A stretch of 64,000 bases of DNA from Janthinobacterium fluminis (GTDB lineage: Bacteria > Pseudomonadota > Gammaproteobacteria > Burkholderiales > Burkholderiaceae_D), in the NCBI RefSeq assembly GCF_028595325.1, contig NZ_JAQQXR010000001.1, positions 1 to 64,000 of the forward strand. Reading direction: 5' to 3'. The notes below the pieces were generated by a model, which saw nothing but the letters and a program-made list of their open reading frames with translations, searched no databases and had not been told where the DNA came from. This document shows positions 31,124 through 40,630 of this stretch, piece after piece. The position numbers and the translations under genes are program-made. Positions within the stretch are counted from its first letter, which is position 1. Every line of letters starts with the position of its first letter.

Positions 31124-34100
31124 ATGATGCGACGAATCTGGCAGTTCTTGACCGATACCCGCAATCTCAGCGTGCTCGCCTGCCTGGCGCTGGCGGCCTT
31201 CCTTTTCCTGGGCGCGGAGGCGCTGGAAATCGGCGCGTTGTGGGCGCTGGCCGCGCTGGCGCTGGCCGGCGCCGCGTGGGCGCTGCTGTGGTGGTGGCAC
31301 CGCCGCCGCGCGCGCCGCGAGGCCGAGCAGCTGGAGCTGGCCATGCGCCGCGAGGCCGAGGCGGAGGCCGCCGCGGCCGGTCCCGGCGAGCCGGCCCGCG
31401 ACGAGCTCAACCTGCTGCGCGACGGCATGCTGCAGGCGATCGACACGATCAAGAGTTCCAAGCTGGGCCAGGTGTCGGGCACGGCCGCGCTGTATGAATT
31501 GCCGTGGTATATGATCATCGGCAATCCGGCGGCCGGCAAGAGCAGCGCGATCAGCAATTCCGGCCTGGAGTTCCCCTTCGCCGACAGCAGCGCCGTGCGG
31601 GGCGTCGGCGGCACCCGCAATTGCGACTGGTTCTTCACCACCGAGGGCATCCTGCTCGACACGGCCGGGCGCTATGCGGTCCTCGACGAGCACCGCGCCG
31701 AGTGGTTCGGCTTCCTCGACCTGCTCAAGCGCCACCGCGCCAAGGCGCCCATCAACGGCATCCTCATCGCCGTCAGCGTCGCCGAGCTGGGCGGCGACGA
31801 CGCCGACGTCGGGCGCAAGCTGGCGCGCAGCCTGCGCAAGCGGGTCCAGGACGTCGTCGAGCGCCTCGAAGTGTTCGCGCCGCTGTATGTCGTCTTCACC
31901 AAGGCCGACCTGGTCGCCGGCTTCGGCGAGTTCTTCGCCGAGGCCGAACGCAGCGAGCGCGACCGCGTGTGGGGCGCGACGATGCCCTACAAGCGCAAGG
32001 TGGGCGCCGTCGACTTGCTGGCCTTCTTCGACCACAGCTTCGACGAGTTGCACGACGGCCTCACCGAGATGAGCCTGGCGAACATGGCGCACCGGCGCCG
32101 CGAGCGCATGCCGCCCGGCGTGTTCACTTTCCCCCTCGAATTCGCCGCGCTGAAGGGCGCGCTGCGCGTCTTCATCGCCACCCTGTTCGAGGAAAACCCG
32201 TTCCAGTTCCAACCCGTCTTCCGCGGCTATTACTTCACCAGCGCGCTGCAGGAGGGCGAGCCGGTCAGCGCCTCGTCGAAGCAGGTGGTGCAGCGTTTCG
32301 CGCTGGACTACACGGCGCTGCCGCCGGCCGCCGCCAGCGGCCGCCAGTATGGTTACTTCCTGCTCGACCTGTTCCGCAAGGTGGTCTTCGCCGACAAGTA
32401 TCTGGTGTCGAACTACGCCAGCAAGTACAAGGTGCAGCTGAAATACGCGGTGTTCTTCGGCGCCACGCTCACGCTCGGCGCCTGCCTGGGCGGCTGGAGC
32501 TGGTCCTACCTGGGCAACCGCCACCTGCTGGCCCATGTGCAGGCCGACCTCGACAAGGTGGTGCGGCTGCAGGACAAGCGCCTCGATTTGCAGTCGCGGC
32601 TGGAGGCGCTGGAGATCCTGCAGGACCGCATCGAGCAACTGGACAAGTATCGCGTGGAACGGCCGTGGTCGCTGCGCATGGGCCTGTACCAGGGCGAGCT
32701 GCTCGAACGCAAGCTGCGCGAGGAGTATTTCTCGGGTGTGCGCGAAGTGATGCTGAAACCGGTGACGGGCAATATCGAGGCGCTGCTGGCGGAGATGAAC
32801 GCCAACGCCGAACAATTGCAGGCGGCGCCGCGCGCGCCGGCCGCCGCGCCGGCGCCGCTGCCGGCCGGCCGGCAGTTCCAGGAGGCTTCGCCCACCAACG
32901 TCGAGGACGCCTACAACGCGCTGAAGGCGTACCTGATGCTGGTCGACAAGGCGCATGCCGAACCCAGCCATTTGAACGACCAACTGGCGCGCTTCTGGCG
33001 CGGCTGGCTCGACAGCAACCGCGGCGCCATGCCGCGCGAGCAGTTGATCCGCAGCGCAGAACGGCTGCTGAGCTTTTACCTGGCGCAGATGGGCGACCCG
33101 TCGTGGCCGCGCGTCGAGCTCAAGCTGGCGCTGGTCGACCAGGCGCGCGAGAACCTGCGCCGGGTCGTGCGCGGCATGCCGGCGCGCGAGCGCGTCTACG
33201 CCGACATTCGCGCGCGCGCGGCGACGCGTTTCGCGCCGATGACGGTGGCGCGCATCGTCGGCGAGCAGGACCAGGCGCTGCTGGCCGGCAGTTACGCGAT
33301 CGCCGGCACTTTCACGCGCCAGGCGTGGGAGAAGTTCGTCGACGGCGCCTTCCGCGAGGCCGCCAACGGCGAGCTGCGCAGCGCCGACTGGGTGCTCAAG
33401 AGCGCGGCCAGGGACGACCTGACGCTGGAGGGCAGCCCCGAGCAGATCCAGAAGGGCTTGGTCGAGCTGTACAAGGCCGACTACGCGCGCGAGTGGCAGC
33501 GCTTCGTCCAGGGCGTCGCCGTCAGCGAGATGCGCGGCTTCGACGGCGCCGTGCTGGCGATGAACCGGCTGGGCGACCCGCAGTCGTCGCCGCTGGCCAA
33601 GCTGCTGGCGGCGATTTACCATGAAACGTCGTGGGACAACCCCAGCCTGGCCGCCGCCGAGCTGGGCAAGGCCGAGGGCGGCGTCGCCAACTGGTTCAGG
33701 GACACCTTCCTGCGGCGCGCGCCGGCGCCGGTGAACGTCAGCGTGAGCCTGGGCGGCGCGGCCGACGCGCCCCGGCCGATGGGCGCGGTGGGGCGCGAGT
33801 TCGCCGGCGTCGCCCGCCTCGTCGCGCCCAGGGACAAGGACGCCTCGCTGATGCGCGCGTATATGGAGGCGCTGTCGAAGCTGCGCAGCCGCCTGAACCT
33901 GTTGAAGAATCAGGGCGATCCCGGCCCCGGCGCCAGGCAGTTCATGCAGCAGACGCTGGAGGGCAGCGGCTCGGAGCTGGCCGACGCGCTCAAGTACGTC
34001 GACGAGCAAATGCTCACCGGCATGAGCGACGCGCAGCGGCAGGCGATCCGGCCCATCCTCGTGCGCCCGCTGATGCAAACCTTCGCCGTCATCGTCGCGC

Positions 34101-34888
34101 CGGCCGAGGCCGACCTTAACAAGACCTGGCTGGCCCAGGTGTACGAGCCCTTCCAGAAGTCGCTGGCGAACAAGTACCCGTTCGCGCCGGCCGCGCGGAT
34201 CGAGGCCGGCAGCGCCGAAATCGGCCAGTTCTTCGGACCGGACGGCTTGATCGCCAAATTCGTCACCGGCGCGATGGGGCCGCTGGTGGTGCGCCGCGGC
34301 GACGTGCTGGCCGCCCGGACCTGGGCCGACATGGGGCTGAGCCTGTCGCCGCAGGTGGTGGCGCGCCTGCCCGGCTGGATCGCGCCGCTGGGGGCCGGCG
34401 GCGCGGCCGGCGCGGCGGGGCCGGTGCAGACGGTGTTCCAGATCCAGCCGATGGCCGCGCCCGGCACGCTGGAGTACACGGTCGAGATCGACGGCCAGCA
34501 ACTGCGCTACCGCAACACGCCGGCGCAGTGGGTGAACATGGTGCATCCCGGCACGCAGGGCACGCCGGGCGCGCGCATCACGGCCATCACCTTCGACGGC
34601 CGCAGCGTCGAGCTATTCAACGAGCCCGGCCAGTTTGGCTTGAAGCGCATGATCGACGCCGCCAGCAAGAAGCGCAAGGAGGGCGGCGTCTACGAGCTGC
34701 GCTGGAGCAGCGGCAACGTCTCGGTGGCCTTCGACCTGAAGATCACCAGCAACCCCGAGGCGAGCGGCGACGACGCCGGACCGCAGCAGCAGGGCTGGCG
34801 CGGCATGACGCTGCCGGAGGCGATCGTCGGCCGCGCCGCGCCGGCCCCGGCGGCGCCCGCGCCAGGCGCCGGCGGAGCGGCGCCGTGA
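31124..34888 (+). CDS. tssM: T6SS membrane-complex protein TssM (IcmF)
   Basis: TssM spans the inner membrane and, with TssL and TssJ, forms the T6SS trans-envelope channel. From ATG 31124 the product is 1254 residues (starting MMRRIWQFL); a longer frame from 31025 is possible. Two N-terminal membrane helices are followed by a cytoplasmic NTPase-like domain with P-loop GNPAAGKSS near residue 131, then a third membrane helix near residue 440 (FFGATLTLGACLGGW) and a large periplasmic region. The C-terminal domain (FQIQPMAAPGTLEYTVEIDGQ) is the TssJ-binding part. Its last four bases overlap the tagF start. Confidence 0.95.
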   Translation: MMRRIWQFLTDTRNLSVLACLALAAFLFLGAEALEIGALWALAALALAGAAWALLWWWHRRRARREAEQLELAMRREAEAEAAAAGPGEPARDELNLLRDGMLQAIDTIKSSKLGQVSGTAALYELPWYMIIGNPAAGKSSAISNSGLEFPFADSSAVRGVGGTRNCDWFFTTEGILLDTAGRYAVLDEHRAEWFGFLDLLKRHRAKAPINGILIAVSVAELGGDDADVGRKLARSLRKRVQDVVERLEVFAPLYVVFTKADLVAGFGEFFAEAERSERDRVWGATMPYKRKVGAVDLLAFFDHSFDELHDGLTEMSLANMAHRRRERMPPGVFTFPLEFAALKGALRVFIATLFEENPFQFQPVFRGYYFTSALQEGEPVSASSKQVVQRFALDYTALPPAAASGRQYGYFLLDLFRKVVFADKYLVSNYASKYKVQLKYAVFFGATLTLGACLGGWSWSYLGNRHLLAHVQADLDKVVRLQDKRLDLQSRLEALEILQDRIEQLDKYRVERPWSLRMGLYQGELLERKLREEYFSGVREVMLKPVTGNIEALLAEMNANAEQLQAAPRAPAAAPAPLPAGRQFQEASPTNVEDAYNALKAYLMLVDKAHAEPSHLNDQLARFWRGWLDSNRGAMPREQLIRSAERLLSFYLAQMGDPSWPRVELKLALVDQARENLRRVVRGMPARERVYADIRARAATRFAPMTVARIVGEQDQALLAGSYAIAGTFTRQAWEKFVDGAFREAANGELRSADWVLKSAARDDLTLEGSPEQIQKGLVELYKADYAREWQRFVQGVAVSEMRGFDGAVLAMNRLGDPQSSPLAKLLAAIYHETSWDNPSLAAAELGKAEGGVANWFRDTFLRRAPAPVNVSVSLGGAADAPRPMGAVGREFAGVARLVAPRDKDASLMRAYMEALSKLRSRLNLLKNQGDPGPGARQFMQQTLEGSGSELADALKYVDEQMLTGMSDAQRQAIRPILVRPLMQTFAVIVAPAEADLNKTWLAQVYEPFQKSLANKYPFAPAARIEAGSAEIGQFFGPDGLIAKFVTGAMGPLVVRRGDVLAARTWADMGLSLSPQVVARLPGWIAPLGAGGAAGAAGPVQTVFQIQPMAAPGTLEYTVEIDGQQLRYRNTPAQWVNMVHPGTQGTPGARITAITFDGRSVELFNEPGQFGLKRMIDAASKKRKEGGVYELRWSSGNVSVAFDLKITSNPEASGDDAGPQQQGWRGMTLPEAIVGRAAPAPAAPAPGAGGAAP

Positions 34889-35886
34889 AGCGCGCGCCGC
34901 AGCGGGTGCGCATCGGCTACTTCGGCAAGCTGCCGGCGCACGGCGACTTCATCAAGGCGTGCGGCAACACCGCGCTGGTGACGCTGCTCGACCAGTGGCT
35001 GGCCGAGGTGATGAACCTGCTGAAGGCCGAGCCGCGCTGGAAACTGCTCTACGACGCCATGCGCCCGCTGCAGTTCGCCTTTGTCGGCACGCGCAGCCGG
35101 TGCGCCATCGCCGGGCGCATCGCCGCCAGCAGCGACCAGTCGCAGCGGCGTTTCCCCTTCCTGGCGATGAGCGCGCTCGACGTCGGCGAGCCGGCCCGCT
35201 TCGTGGCGCGCAGCCCGCTGGCGCTGGCCGGCCTGTGGCAGCGGCTCGACAGCCTGGCCGGCGCCGTCGGCGCCGCCGCCGACCCCGGCCCGGCGTTGCT
35301 GGCGCTGGCCGCCGGCGTCGTCGACGTCGAACCGGACGGGGCGGGCCACGACGGGGAATTCGCCGCCTTCGCCGAGCGGCACACCCTGTCCGGCCTCGAC
35401 GCCATGCTGGCGTCGGCCGGCTTTGCCGGTCCGGCGCGGCAATTGATCATGGCGCTGGGCTTGCTGTTGCAGGCGGTGCGCGATAACGGCGCCGCCCGGC
35501 TGGAGAAAAGCCTGGTGCTGCCGGTGCCGGCCGACGCCGCCCGGCGCTGCCTCGTCGCCGCCTTCTGGCTGCACCTGATCGCGCCCTTCCTGCAGCAGGC
35601 CGATTTCGAGCTGGCGCTGTTTTTCACCGAGCGGCAGGGCGGGGCGGTCATGGTGATCGGCTTTTGCGGCGCCGATCCGCACACGCTGCTGGCGATCATC
35701 GACCCGGCCGCCGGGATCGAACGCCACATCGACTTCGAGTCCATGGAGTGGGTCGACGAGCGCGTCCGCGCCGACGCCCGCCTGCAGCAACTGGCGGCTT
35801 GCCTGGCGCGGCCGCAGCTGTCGCTGCGCTCGGCCCACGAGCTGTTCCATGAAACCTTTGCCTGTGCGCCGCCGGAGGGCCGATGA
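34885..35886 (+). CDS. tagF: T6SS accessory protein TagF (ImpM)
   Basis: TagF proteins damp T6SS activity after translation in some species. The product is 333 residues from GTG 34885, which overlaps the tssM stop by four bases (GTGA) and has GGAG upstream. The N-terminal motif GYFGKLPAHGDFI is the ImpM signature. The C-terminal half is a helical/strand extension lacking any phosphatase motif I can see, so it is not a PppA fusion. It overlaps the next gene by four bases (ATGA). Confidence 0.9.
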   Translation: MKRAPQRVRIGYFGKLPAHGDFIKACGNTALVTLLDQWLAEVMNLLKAEPRWKLLYDAMRPLQFAFVGTRSRCAIAGRIAASSDQSQRRFPFLAMSALDVGEPARFVARSPLALAGLWQRLDSLAGAVGAAADPGPALLALAAGVVDVEPDGAGHDGEFAAFAERHTLSGLDAMLASAGFAGPARQLIMALGLLLQAVRDNGAARLEKSLVLPVPADAARRCLVAAFWLHLIAPFLQQADFELALFFTERQGGAVMVIGFCGADPHTLLAIIDPAAGIERHIDFESMEWVDERVRADARLQQLAACLARPQLSLRSAHELFHETFACAPPEGR

Positions 35887-36668
35887 AACTGCATACGCTG
35901 CACGGTTTTTTTCTCTGCGCCGCCGGCCTGGGCGGCGCGGCGCTGGCCCAGGTGCCGGCGCCGGCCACGCCGAAGCCGGGCCAGATCCTCGTCAACGGCA
36001 CGGTTCCCGACGAGGCCAGCAAGGCCGCCGTGCTGGCCCGGCTGCGCGAGTTGTACGGCGCCGAGCAGGTGGTCGACCAGATCGCCGTCGGCGGCGTGGC
36101 GATGCCGCCGAACTGGAGCGGCTACGTGCAAAAGCTGATCAATCCGAGCCTGAAGCTGATTACGCGCGGCCAGTTGAAAATCGACGGCAACAACGTCAGC
36201 GTGCGCGGCGAGGTGGCGAACGAGGCGCAGCGGCAGCAGATCGCCAGCGACATCGCCACCCGGCTCAACCCGACCTACACGGTCAACAACGGCCTGCGCG
36301 TCAGCGCCGCCGAACAGAACCTGCTGGACGAGACGCTGGCGCGGCGCATCATCGAATTCGACATCGGCAAGACGACGCTGACGGCGTCGGGCCAGGCCAT
36401 CCTCGACGAGATGGCGGCCGCGTTGCAAAAGCTCAAGAGCAGGAAGGTCGAGGTGATTGGCCACACGGACAATAGCGGCCTGCGCGAGAGCAACGTTGCA
36501 CTCAGCCTGGCCCGGGCCGAGGCTGTGCGCGGCTATTTGGCGATGAGGGGCATCAATCCGGAACTGGTGGCGGTGTCGGGGCAGGGGCCGGACCGGCCGG
36601 TGGCCGACAACGGCTCGGCCGACGGGCGCGCGCGCAACCGCCGCATCGAATTCCGCATCGCGCAGTAA
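35883..36668 (+). CDS. OmpA-domain T6SS protein (TagL-like)
   Basis: A 261-residue exported protein with an N-terminal signal sequence (to about residue 22, ALAQ). The middle holds a BON-like region (LKITRGQLKIDGNNVSVRGEV). The C-terminal OmpA domain has the peptidoglycan-binding motif VEVIGHTDNSG...NVALSLARAEAV and RARNRRIEF. Such proteins anchor the T6SS membrane complex to the cell wall. The TssL in this locus lacks its own OmpA domain, so this gene probably supplies that function. The start overlaps tagF. Confidence 0.87.
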   Translation: MKLHTLHGFFLCAAGLGGAALAQVPAPATPKPGQILVNGTVPDEASKAAVLARLRELYGAEQVVDQIAVGGVAMPPNWSGYVQKLINPSLKLITRGQLKIDGNNVSVRGEVANEAQRQQIASDIATRLNPTYTVNNGLRVSAAEQNLLDETLARRIIEFDIGKTTLTASGQAILDEMAAALQKLKSRKVEVIGHTDNSGLRESNVALSLARAEAVRGYLAMRGINPELVAVSGQGPDRPVADNGSADGRARNRRIEFRIAQ

Positions 36669-36767
36669 GCGGGCCGCCGGTCTTGTTCGTGCGCGGGGCA
36701 CCTTATTTGGCGGTATCGACGCCGCGGCCGCAGCTTATGCCAGGGCTCGAAAAGTAACGATGCATTT

Positions 36768-37718
36768 TTAGCCGGCAGCAGCCGGCATGAACACCTCGTC
36801 GAGCGTCTGGGCGCGCACGAAAGCCTTGGACCATGCCTTCAGCTCAGCCGCCGTCGCATGGGCAAGCCGCTGTTGCACAGGCGCGGGCAAGGCGCCAAAG
36901 CGCTCGGCCAGCAACTGGCTCAACATCAGCACTTGTCCTTCCAATCGTCCTTCCTTGCGGCCGCGTTCCAGTCCGATGCGTTCAATGGATGAAATATAAG
37001 GCATTTTCTGACTCCTTTCCTGCTCGCCGATGCGCTGCCACAGCGCGCGCTCAAGCGGCTTGGGCAGCCACATCATCCAGTCGATCACCATCAATAAGTC
37101 CATGATAGCCTGCCTGTCCCAGTTGCGCTCAAGGAGCAGTGTCAGCAAACGCCATTTTTCCTCCGCGCGCCGCTCGGCCTTGCCCTTGGTGTCGCGCGCC
37201 GCCAGATAGGCGGCGGTCAGCAGCGCAAAGGGATTGGCGTCGGCCAGCAATGCTTCGGGGCGGCCGGCGAAATCGCGTAATTTGACGATAGGAAAATCAA
37301 TGCCCATCCTGCAGCCGAAGCAGTTGTAGCCGAAGGCGTGCGGCTTCCAGTCCGCGCTGTCGTCGGTCAGCAGCGCCAGGCTGGCGACGGGCCGGCGATA
37401 CAGGTCGAAGATGCGGTAGTTGTACGTGAACATGCGCTCGGCGAAGCGGCGCTCGCGGCGGCCCTGCACCTCCAGATGCAGCAGCAACCATTGCTCGCCG
37501 CCGCCGCGCAAGCTGAGTTGCACCAGTTTGTCGGCCAGGCGCTTGCCCAGCGCGGCGTCGCGCGCCACCTGCGCCAATTCCTTGTCGAGAAAAACATGTC
37601 CCCGCGACCAGTCGATTTGCTCGTAGGCCAGGGGGAAATAGAACGCCATGAAGGCGGGGAAATAACGCGTGACGGCGTCCTTCCAGGGCGTGTCGTAGTC
37701 GTCTTTGGCGCGGACCAT
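36768..37718 (-). CDS. Rpn-type PD-(D/E)XK nuclease with DUF4351
   Basis: From ATG 37718 the product is 316 residues. The N-terminal part matches Rpn recombination-promoting nucleases and the related transposase_31-type proteins: FPAFMAFYFPLAYEQIDW, then WLLLHLEVQG, where Glu and Gln fit the PD-(D/E)XK core. The C-terminal RKEGRLEGQVLMLSQLL and AELKAWSKAFVRAQTLDEVF belong to the DUF4351-like helical region. Such genes are common, often in multiple copies, and promote RecA-independent recombination in E. coli. It lies tail-to-tail with the OmpA-domain gene, 30 bases after tssL, interrupting the T6SS order. Confidence 0.82.
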   Translation of the reverse strand: MVRAKDDYDTPWKDAVTRYFPAFMAFYFPLAYEQIDWSRGHVFLDKELAQVARDAALGKRLADKLVQLSLRGGGEQWLLLHLEVQGRRERRFAERMFTYNYRIFDLYRRPVASLALLTDDSADWKPHAFGYNCFGCRMGIDFPIVKLRDFAGRPEALLADANPFALLTAAYLAARDTKGKAERRAEEKWRLLTLLLERNWDRQAIMDLLMVIDWMMWLPKPLERALWQRIGEQERSQKMPYISSIERIGLERGRKEGRLEGQVLMLSQLLAERFGALPAPVQQRLAHATAAELKAWSKAFVRAQTLDEVFMPAAAG

Positions 37719-37747
37719 GAACGGGGGGCGGCGGCCGGACGCGGAGG

Positions 37748-38527
37748 CTAAGGCAGGGTGATGGTCAGATGGGCGGGACGCGGCGCCAGTTGCACCAGAT
37801 TCGCGTAGGCCGCCATCGCGTTCACCGTGTCCTGCGTCAGCGAGGACTTCAAGCCCCAGTAGGCGCACACGGCGATCAGCGCGAACAGGCTCGACAGCGC
37901 CCACAGCGGCAGGCCGCCGCGGTATTTGTGGATCACCTGGTCGGGCCGCTCGCCGCGCGGCGCGAAGCCGCGGCTCTTGCCCTTGATGTGGGCGATCTCG
38001 TCGCCCAGGCGGGCGCTCAGGTAGTTCAGCTTTTCGCCGCCGTGTATCGCGTACTTGCCCTGAAAACCCAGCAGCAGGCACATGTGGAACACCTGCAGCG
38101 CCTGCAGGCGCGCGCCGCCCTTGCCGCGCAGCTCTTCGAGGCGGTCGAAGAAGTGCTCGCCGGCCAGTTGGTCGCCGAACAGCAGCAGTTGCAGCGGGCG
38201 CCGCTCCCATTCGCCGCGCACGGGAAAGGTCGAGCTGAGAATGACTTCGTCGAGGGCCGCGCAGAAGGCGTATTTGGCCGCCTCGATGTCCTCGCTCTCG
38301 GCCCGCAGTTTTTTCGCTTCGCGGTCGAATTCGGCGAGGAAGGGGCTGATTTTTTGCATGAACGCGTCGTCGCCCAAGGGCGGCGACGCGCCGTTCTTCA
38401 GCATGAACAGCAGATAGAAACCCTCGTGCATCAAGTCCAGCAGCGAGCCGCCGCGCGTGGCGGCCGGCGCGGCGCCGCGCGGACCCAGCAGCGAGGGCGC
38501 GGCGCGCCGTTCGACCCGGTTCGTCAT
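37748..38527 (-). CDS. tssL: T6SS membrane-complex protein TssL (DotU family)
   Basis: The 259-residue protein has the DotU cytoplasmic domain (LLDLMHEGFYLLFMLKNGA...IEAAKYAFCAALDEVIL) and one C-terminal membrane helix (about residues 212-232). It is short and has no OmpA domain. TssL joins TssM in the inner membrane. It reads away from tssJ, which ends 87 bases upstream. In many betaproteobacterial loci tssK lies between tssJ and tssL; here the gap holds nothing. Confidence 0.94.
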   Translation of the reverse strand: MTNRVERRAAPSLLGPRGAAPAATRGGSLLDLMHEGFYLLFMLKNGASPPLGDDAFMQKISPFLAEFDREAKKLRAESEDIEAAKYAFCAALDEVILSSTFPVRGEWERRPLQLLLFGDQLAGEHFFDRLEELRGKGGARLQALQVFHMCLLLGFQGKYAIHGGEKLNYLSARLGDEIAHIKGKSRGFAPRGERPDQVIHKYRGGLPLWALSSLFALIAVCAYWGLKSSLTQDTVNAMAAYANLVQLAPRPAHLTITLP

Positions 38528-38614
38528 GGCGCCGCCGCGCGCCTCTGGCGCCGCCGTCCCCGCATGTTCTTCGATCGTATCCGCATCTTCCGCTCCCCGA
38601 AATATGTGTCGGCC

Positions 38615-39190
38615 TCAGCGGCAGCGCACCGTCGCGCCGCCGCCGGCCGAACCGGCGCCCACGCTCAGCGCGCAGGCGTTGACGCCCACCGTGATGCCCG
38701 ATTGTTCGGCCTCGGCGGCGCCGAACGCCAGGCGCCAGCGCTGCGCGGCCGGCGCGCGGAATAGCGCGACAATGCCGATGAAAGACGCCTCCTTGCTGAC
38801 TTTTTCCAGCACTTCATAGCGCTGGCCCGGCACCAGCAGCACCTCTTTCACTTCCAGCAAATCGGCGCCGAGCAGCTCGCGCTCGCGCTGCGCGCTGAGG
38901 AAACTGTCGTAGGGCGCCTGCTCGAAGGCGGCCGTTTGCCGCAACTTGTAAATGCGCGCCACCAGGGCCAGCGGCTGGCCGCCGGCATCGCTGTTCAGGT
39001 TGGCGCCGGCGTACAGCTTGATGGCGACATGGCGCGGCGGTTTTTGCGCGTCGGGCACTTCGACAGGCTTCCTGATGCCGACCAGCTCCAGCGCCGCGCC
39101 GGCCAGCGATCCGGCCGCGCCGCCGGCGCAGCCCGCCAGCGCAGCCAGCAGTGCGAGCAGGGCGAGGCGGCATGGCAAGAGGGGATGCAT
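38615..39190 (-). CDS. tssJ: T6SS outer-membrane lipoprotein TssJ
   Basis: From ATG 39190 the product is 191 residues with a lipoprotein signal ending in lipobox LAGC (about residue 20). The rest is a transthyretin-like beta sandwich, visible as alternating strands: HVAIKLYAGANLN, LALVARIYKLRQTAAFEQAPYDSF, and FIGIVALFRAPA. TssJ links TssM to the outer membrane. It is divergent from the TPR lipoprotein, with 297 bases between the starts that should hold both promoters. I could not pick a good sigma54 or sigma70 site there. Confidence 0.92.
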   Translation of the reverse strand: MHPLLPCRLALLALLAALAGCAGGAAGSLAGAALELVGIRKPVEVPDAQKPPRHVAIKLYAGANLNSDAGGQPLALVARIYKLRQTAAFEQAPYDSFLSAQRERELLGADLLEVKEVLLVPGQRYEVLEKVSKEASFIGIVALFRAPAAQRWRLAFGAAEAEQSGITVGVNACALSVGAGSAGGGATVRCR

Positions 39191-39487
39191 ATTCGCTACC
39201 TCGGACGGGTGGAGGCAAGCCGCCATCCGGGTGGAGGGGCGGGGCTGTCGCCATTTAACCGGAGATGGCCGTGGCGTTTTTTGCGCCCGCGCAAGTTCTC
39301 CCCCGCCCCGCCGATCGGGCGCGCTCGCCGTTCGCACGGACTCTGCGCTGCATCAGCCCTTCTAATGAAAATGCCCCGGTATTAGCGGAACTAATTGTTT
39401 GCTGATTCACCGCAACGGGCCATAAAACCGCCCGGTCAATAATTGCCTCCACCAAGACCTGCCTTTTTTCAACAAAGAGGAAACCCT

Positions 39488-40072
39488 ATGAAGCTTCGCT
39501 CCCTGCTGCCCTGCGTGGTCAGCGTTTTCCTGCTCGCCGCCTGTGCCAGCACCGATGGCCCCCGTTCGGGCTCCACGACCCTGAAACAGCTGATGAGCGA
39601 GGCCGACGTCGCCGCCAAAGCGGGGCAGTACGATAAATCGCTGGCGCTGCTGAAAGGGGCCGGCGGCGCCTTCCCGGCCGACAAGGCGCCGTGGCTGCAG
39701 ATGGCCCAGATGAAGTTCGACCGCAACCATTACGGCGACGCCATCCAGCATGCGCTGGAGGCGCTGCAGCGCGACCCCGACGACAAGTTGGCCAACAGCA
39801 TTCTCGCCGTCAGCGGGCTGCGCCTGTCGAGCCGGGCGTTGGCCGACCTGACGCGGCAAAACAATTTGAACGGTTCGCTGCGTTCGGAGGCGCAGGAGCT
39901 GGCCAAGCTGTTGCGCGCCAGCCTGGGCGAAGAGGTGCTGGTGCCGCCGCCGGGCGTGGCGAGCGCGGCCAGGCGGGCGGCGGCGCCGAAGCGGCCGGCG
40001 CCGCCCGCCGCGCCGGCCAAGTCCACGCTGCAGGGCAGCGGCGCCGACCCGTTTAGCGGCTTGAGCAAGTAA
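39488..40072 (+). CDS. T6SS-associated TPR lipoprotein
   Basis: From ATG 39488 the product is 194 residues. It has a lipoprotein signal with lipobox LAAC (about residue 20), TPR-like helices (AKAGQYDKSLALLKGA, NHYGDAIQHALEALQRDP) and a Pro/Ala-rich end. AGGAAAC precedes the start. A TPR lipoprotein at the head of the tssB-tssC-hcp operon occurs in several Burkholderiales T6SS loci, but its precise job is not established. It is 47 bases ahead of tssB. Confidence 0.82.
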   Translation: MKLRSLLPCVVSVFLLAACASTDGPRSGSTTLKQLMSEADVAAKAGQYDKSLALLKGAGGAFPADKAPWLQMAQMKFDRNHYGDAIQHALEALQRDPDDKLANSILAVSGLRLSSRALADLTRQNNLNGSLRSEAQELAKLLRASLGEEVLVPPPGVASAARRAAAPKRPAPPAAPAKSTLQGSGADPFSGLSK

Positions 40073-40119
40073 GTCCGGCAGCAGCCTGGCTGGTCCCCCT
40101 TAATGTGAATGGAGTTGTC

Positions 40120-40629
40120 ATGGCCAAAGGTGAAAGCATTCAGAAACGCCTGCAGAAAGTGCGCCCGCCGCGGGTGCAGATGACGTATGACGTCGAGGTT
40201 GGCGGTGCCACCGAAAACAAGGAACTGCCCTTTGTCGTTGGCGTGCTGGGCGACTTCGGCGGTAATCCCGATGCCGGAAAGAAGCGCCTGAAGGAACGCA
40301 AATTCGTCGCCATCGACCACAATAATTTCGATGAGGTACTGGGCGGCGTCGAGCCGGCCTTGAACTTTCGCGTGCCGAACCTGCTTGGCGCCGAGGGCGG
40401 CAGCTTCGAGGTCGAGCTGCGCTTCAAGGCGATGGCCGACTTCCGCCCGGAAGCCGTGGTCAACCAGGTCGAGCCGTTGCGCAAACTGCTGGCCGCGCGC
40501 ACCAAGCTGGCCGACCTGCGCAACAAACTGGCCGGCAACGACAGGCTGGAGGACATCCTTGGCGAGGTGCTCGGCAACACCGACAAATTGTCCGCCCTCA
40601 CGCCCCACGCAGCGAAACAGGAGGATTGA
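40120..40629 (+). CDS. tssB: T6SS contractile sheath small subunit TssB
   Basis: TssB and TssC polymerise into the contractile sheath. The 169-residue product shows the TssB core: RVQMTYDVEVGG, LPFVVGVLGDFGG, KFVAIDHNNFDEVL and FEVELRFKAMADFRPEAVV, with the C-terminal helical LRNKLAGN segment. GGAG lies six bases before ATG 40120. tssC follows one base after the stop. Confidence 0.96.
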   Translation: MAKGESIQKRLQKVRPPRVQMTYDVEVGGATENKELPFVVGVLGDFGGNPDAGKKRLKERKFVAIDHNNFDEVLGGVEPALNFRVPNLLGAEGGSFEVELRFKAMADFRPEAVVNQVEPLRKLLAARTKLADLRNKLAGNDRLEDILGEVLGNTDKLSALTPHAAKQED

Positions 40630-40630
40630 C

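Noticed and set aside
31073..34546. A 1157-codon frame antisense to tssM
   Set aside because: Composition is dominated by Arg, His, Gln, Ala and Leu as expected for the opposite strand of high-GC coding DNA, with no domain.
39250..39420. sigma54-type promoter between tssJ and the TPR lipoprotein
   Set aside because: TGGC/TTGC-like elements are present but the spacing is wrong for a -24/-12 promoter.
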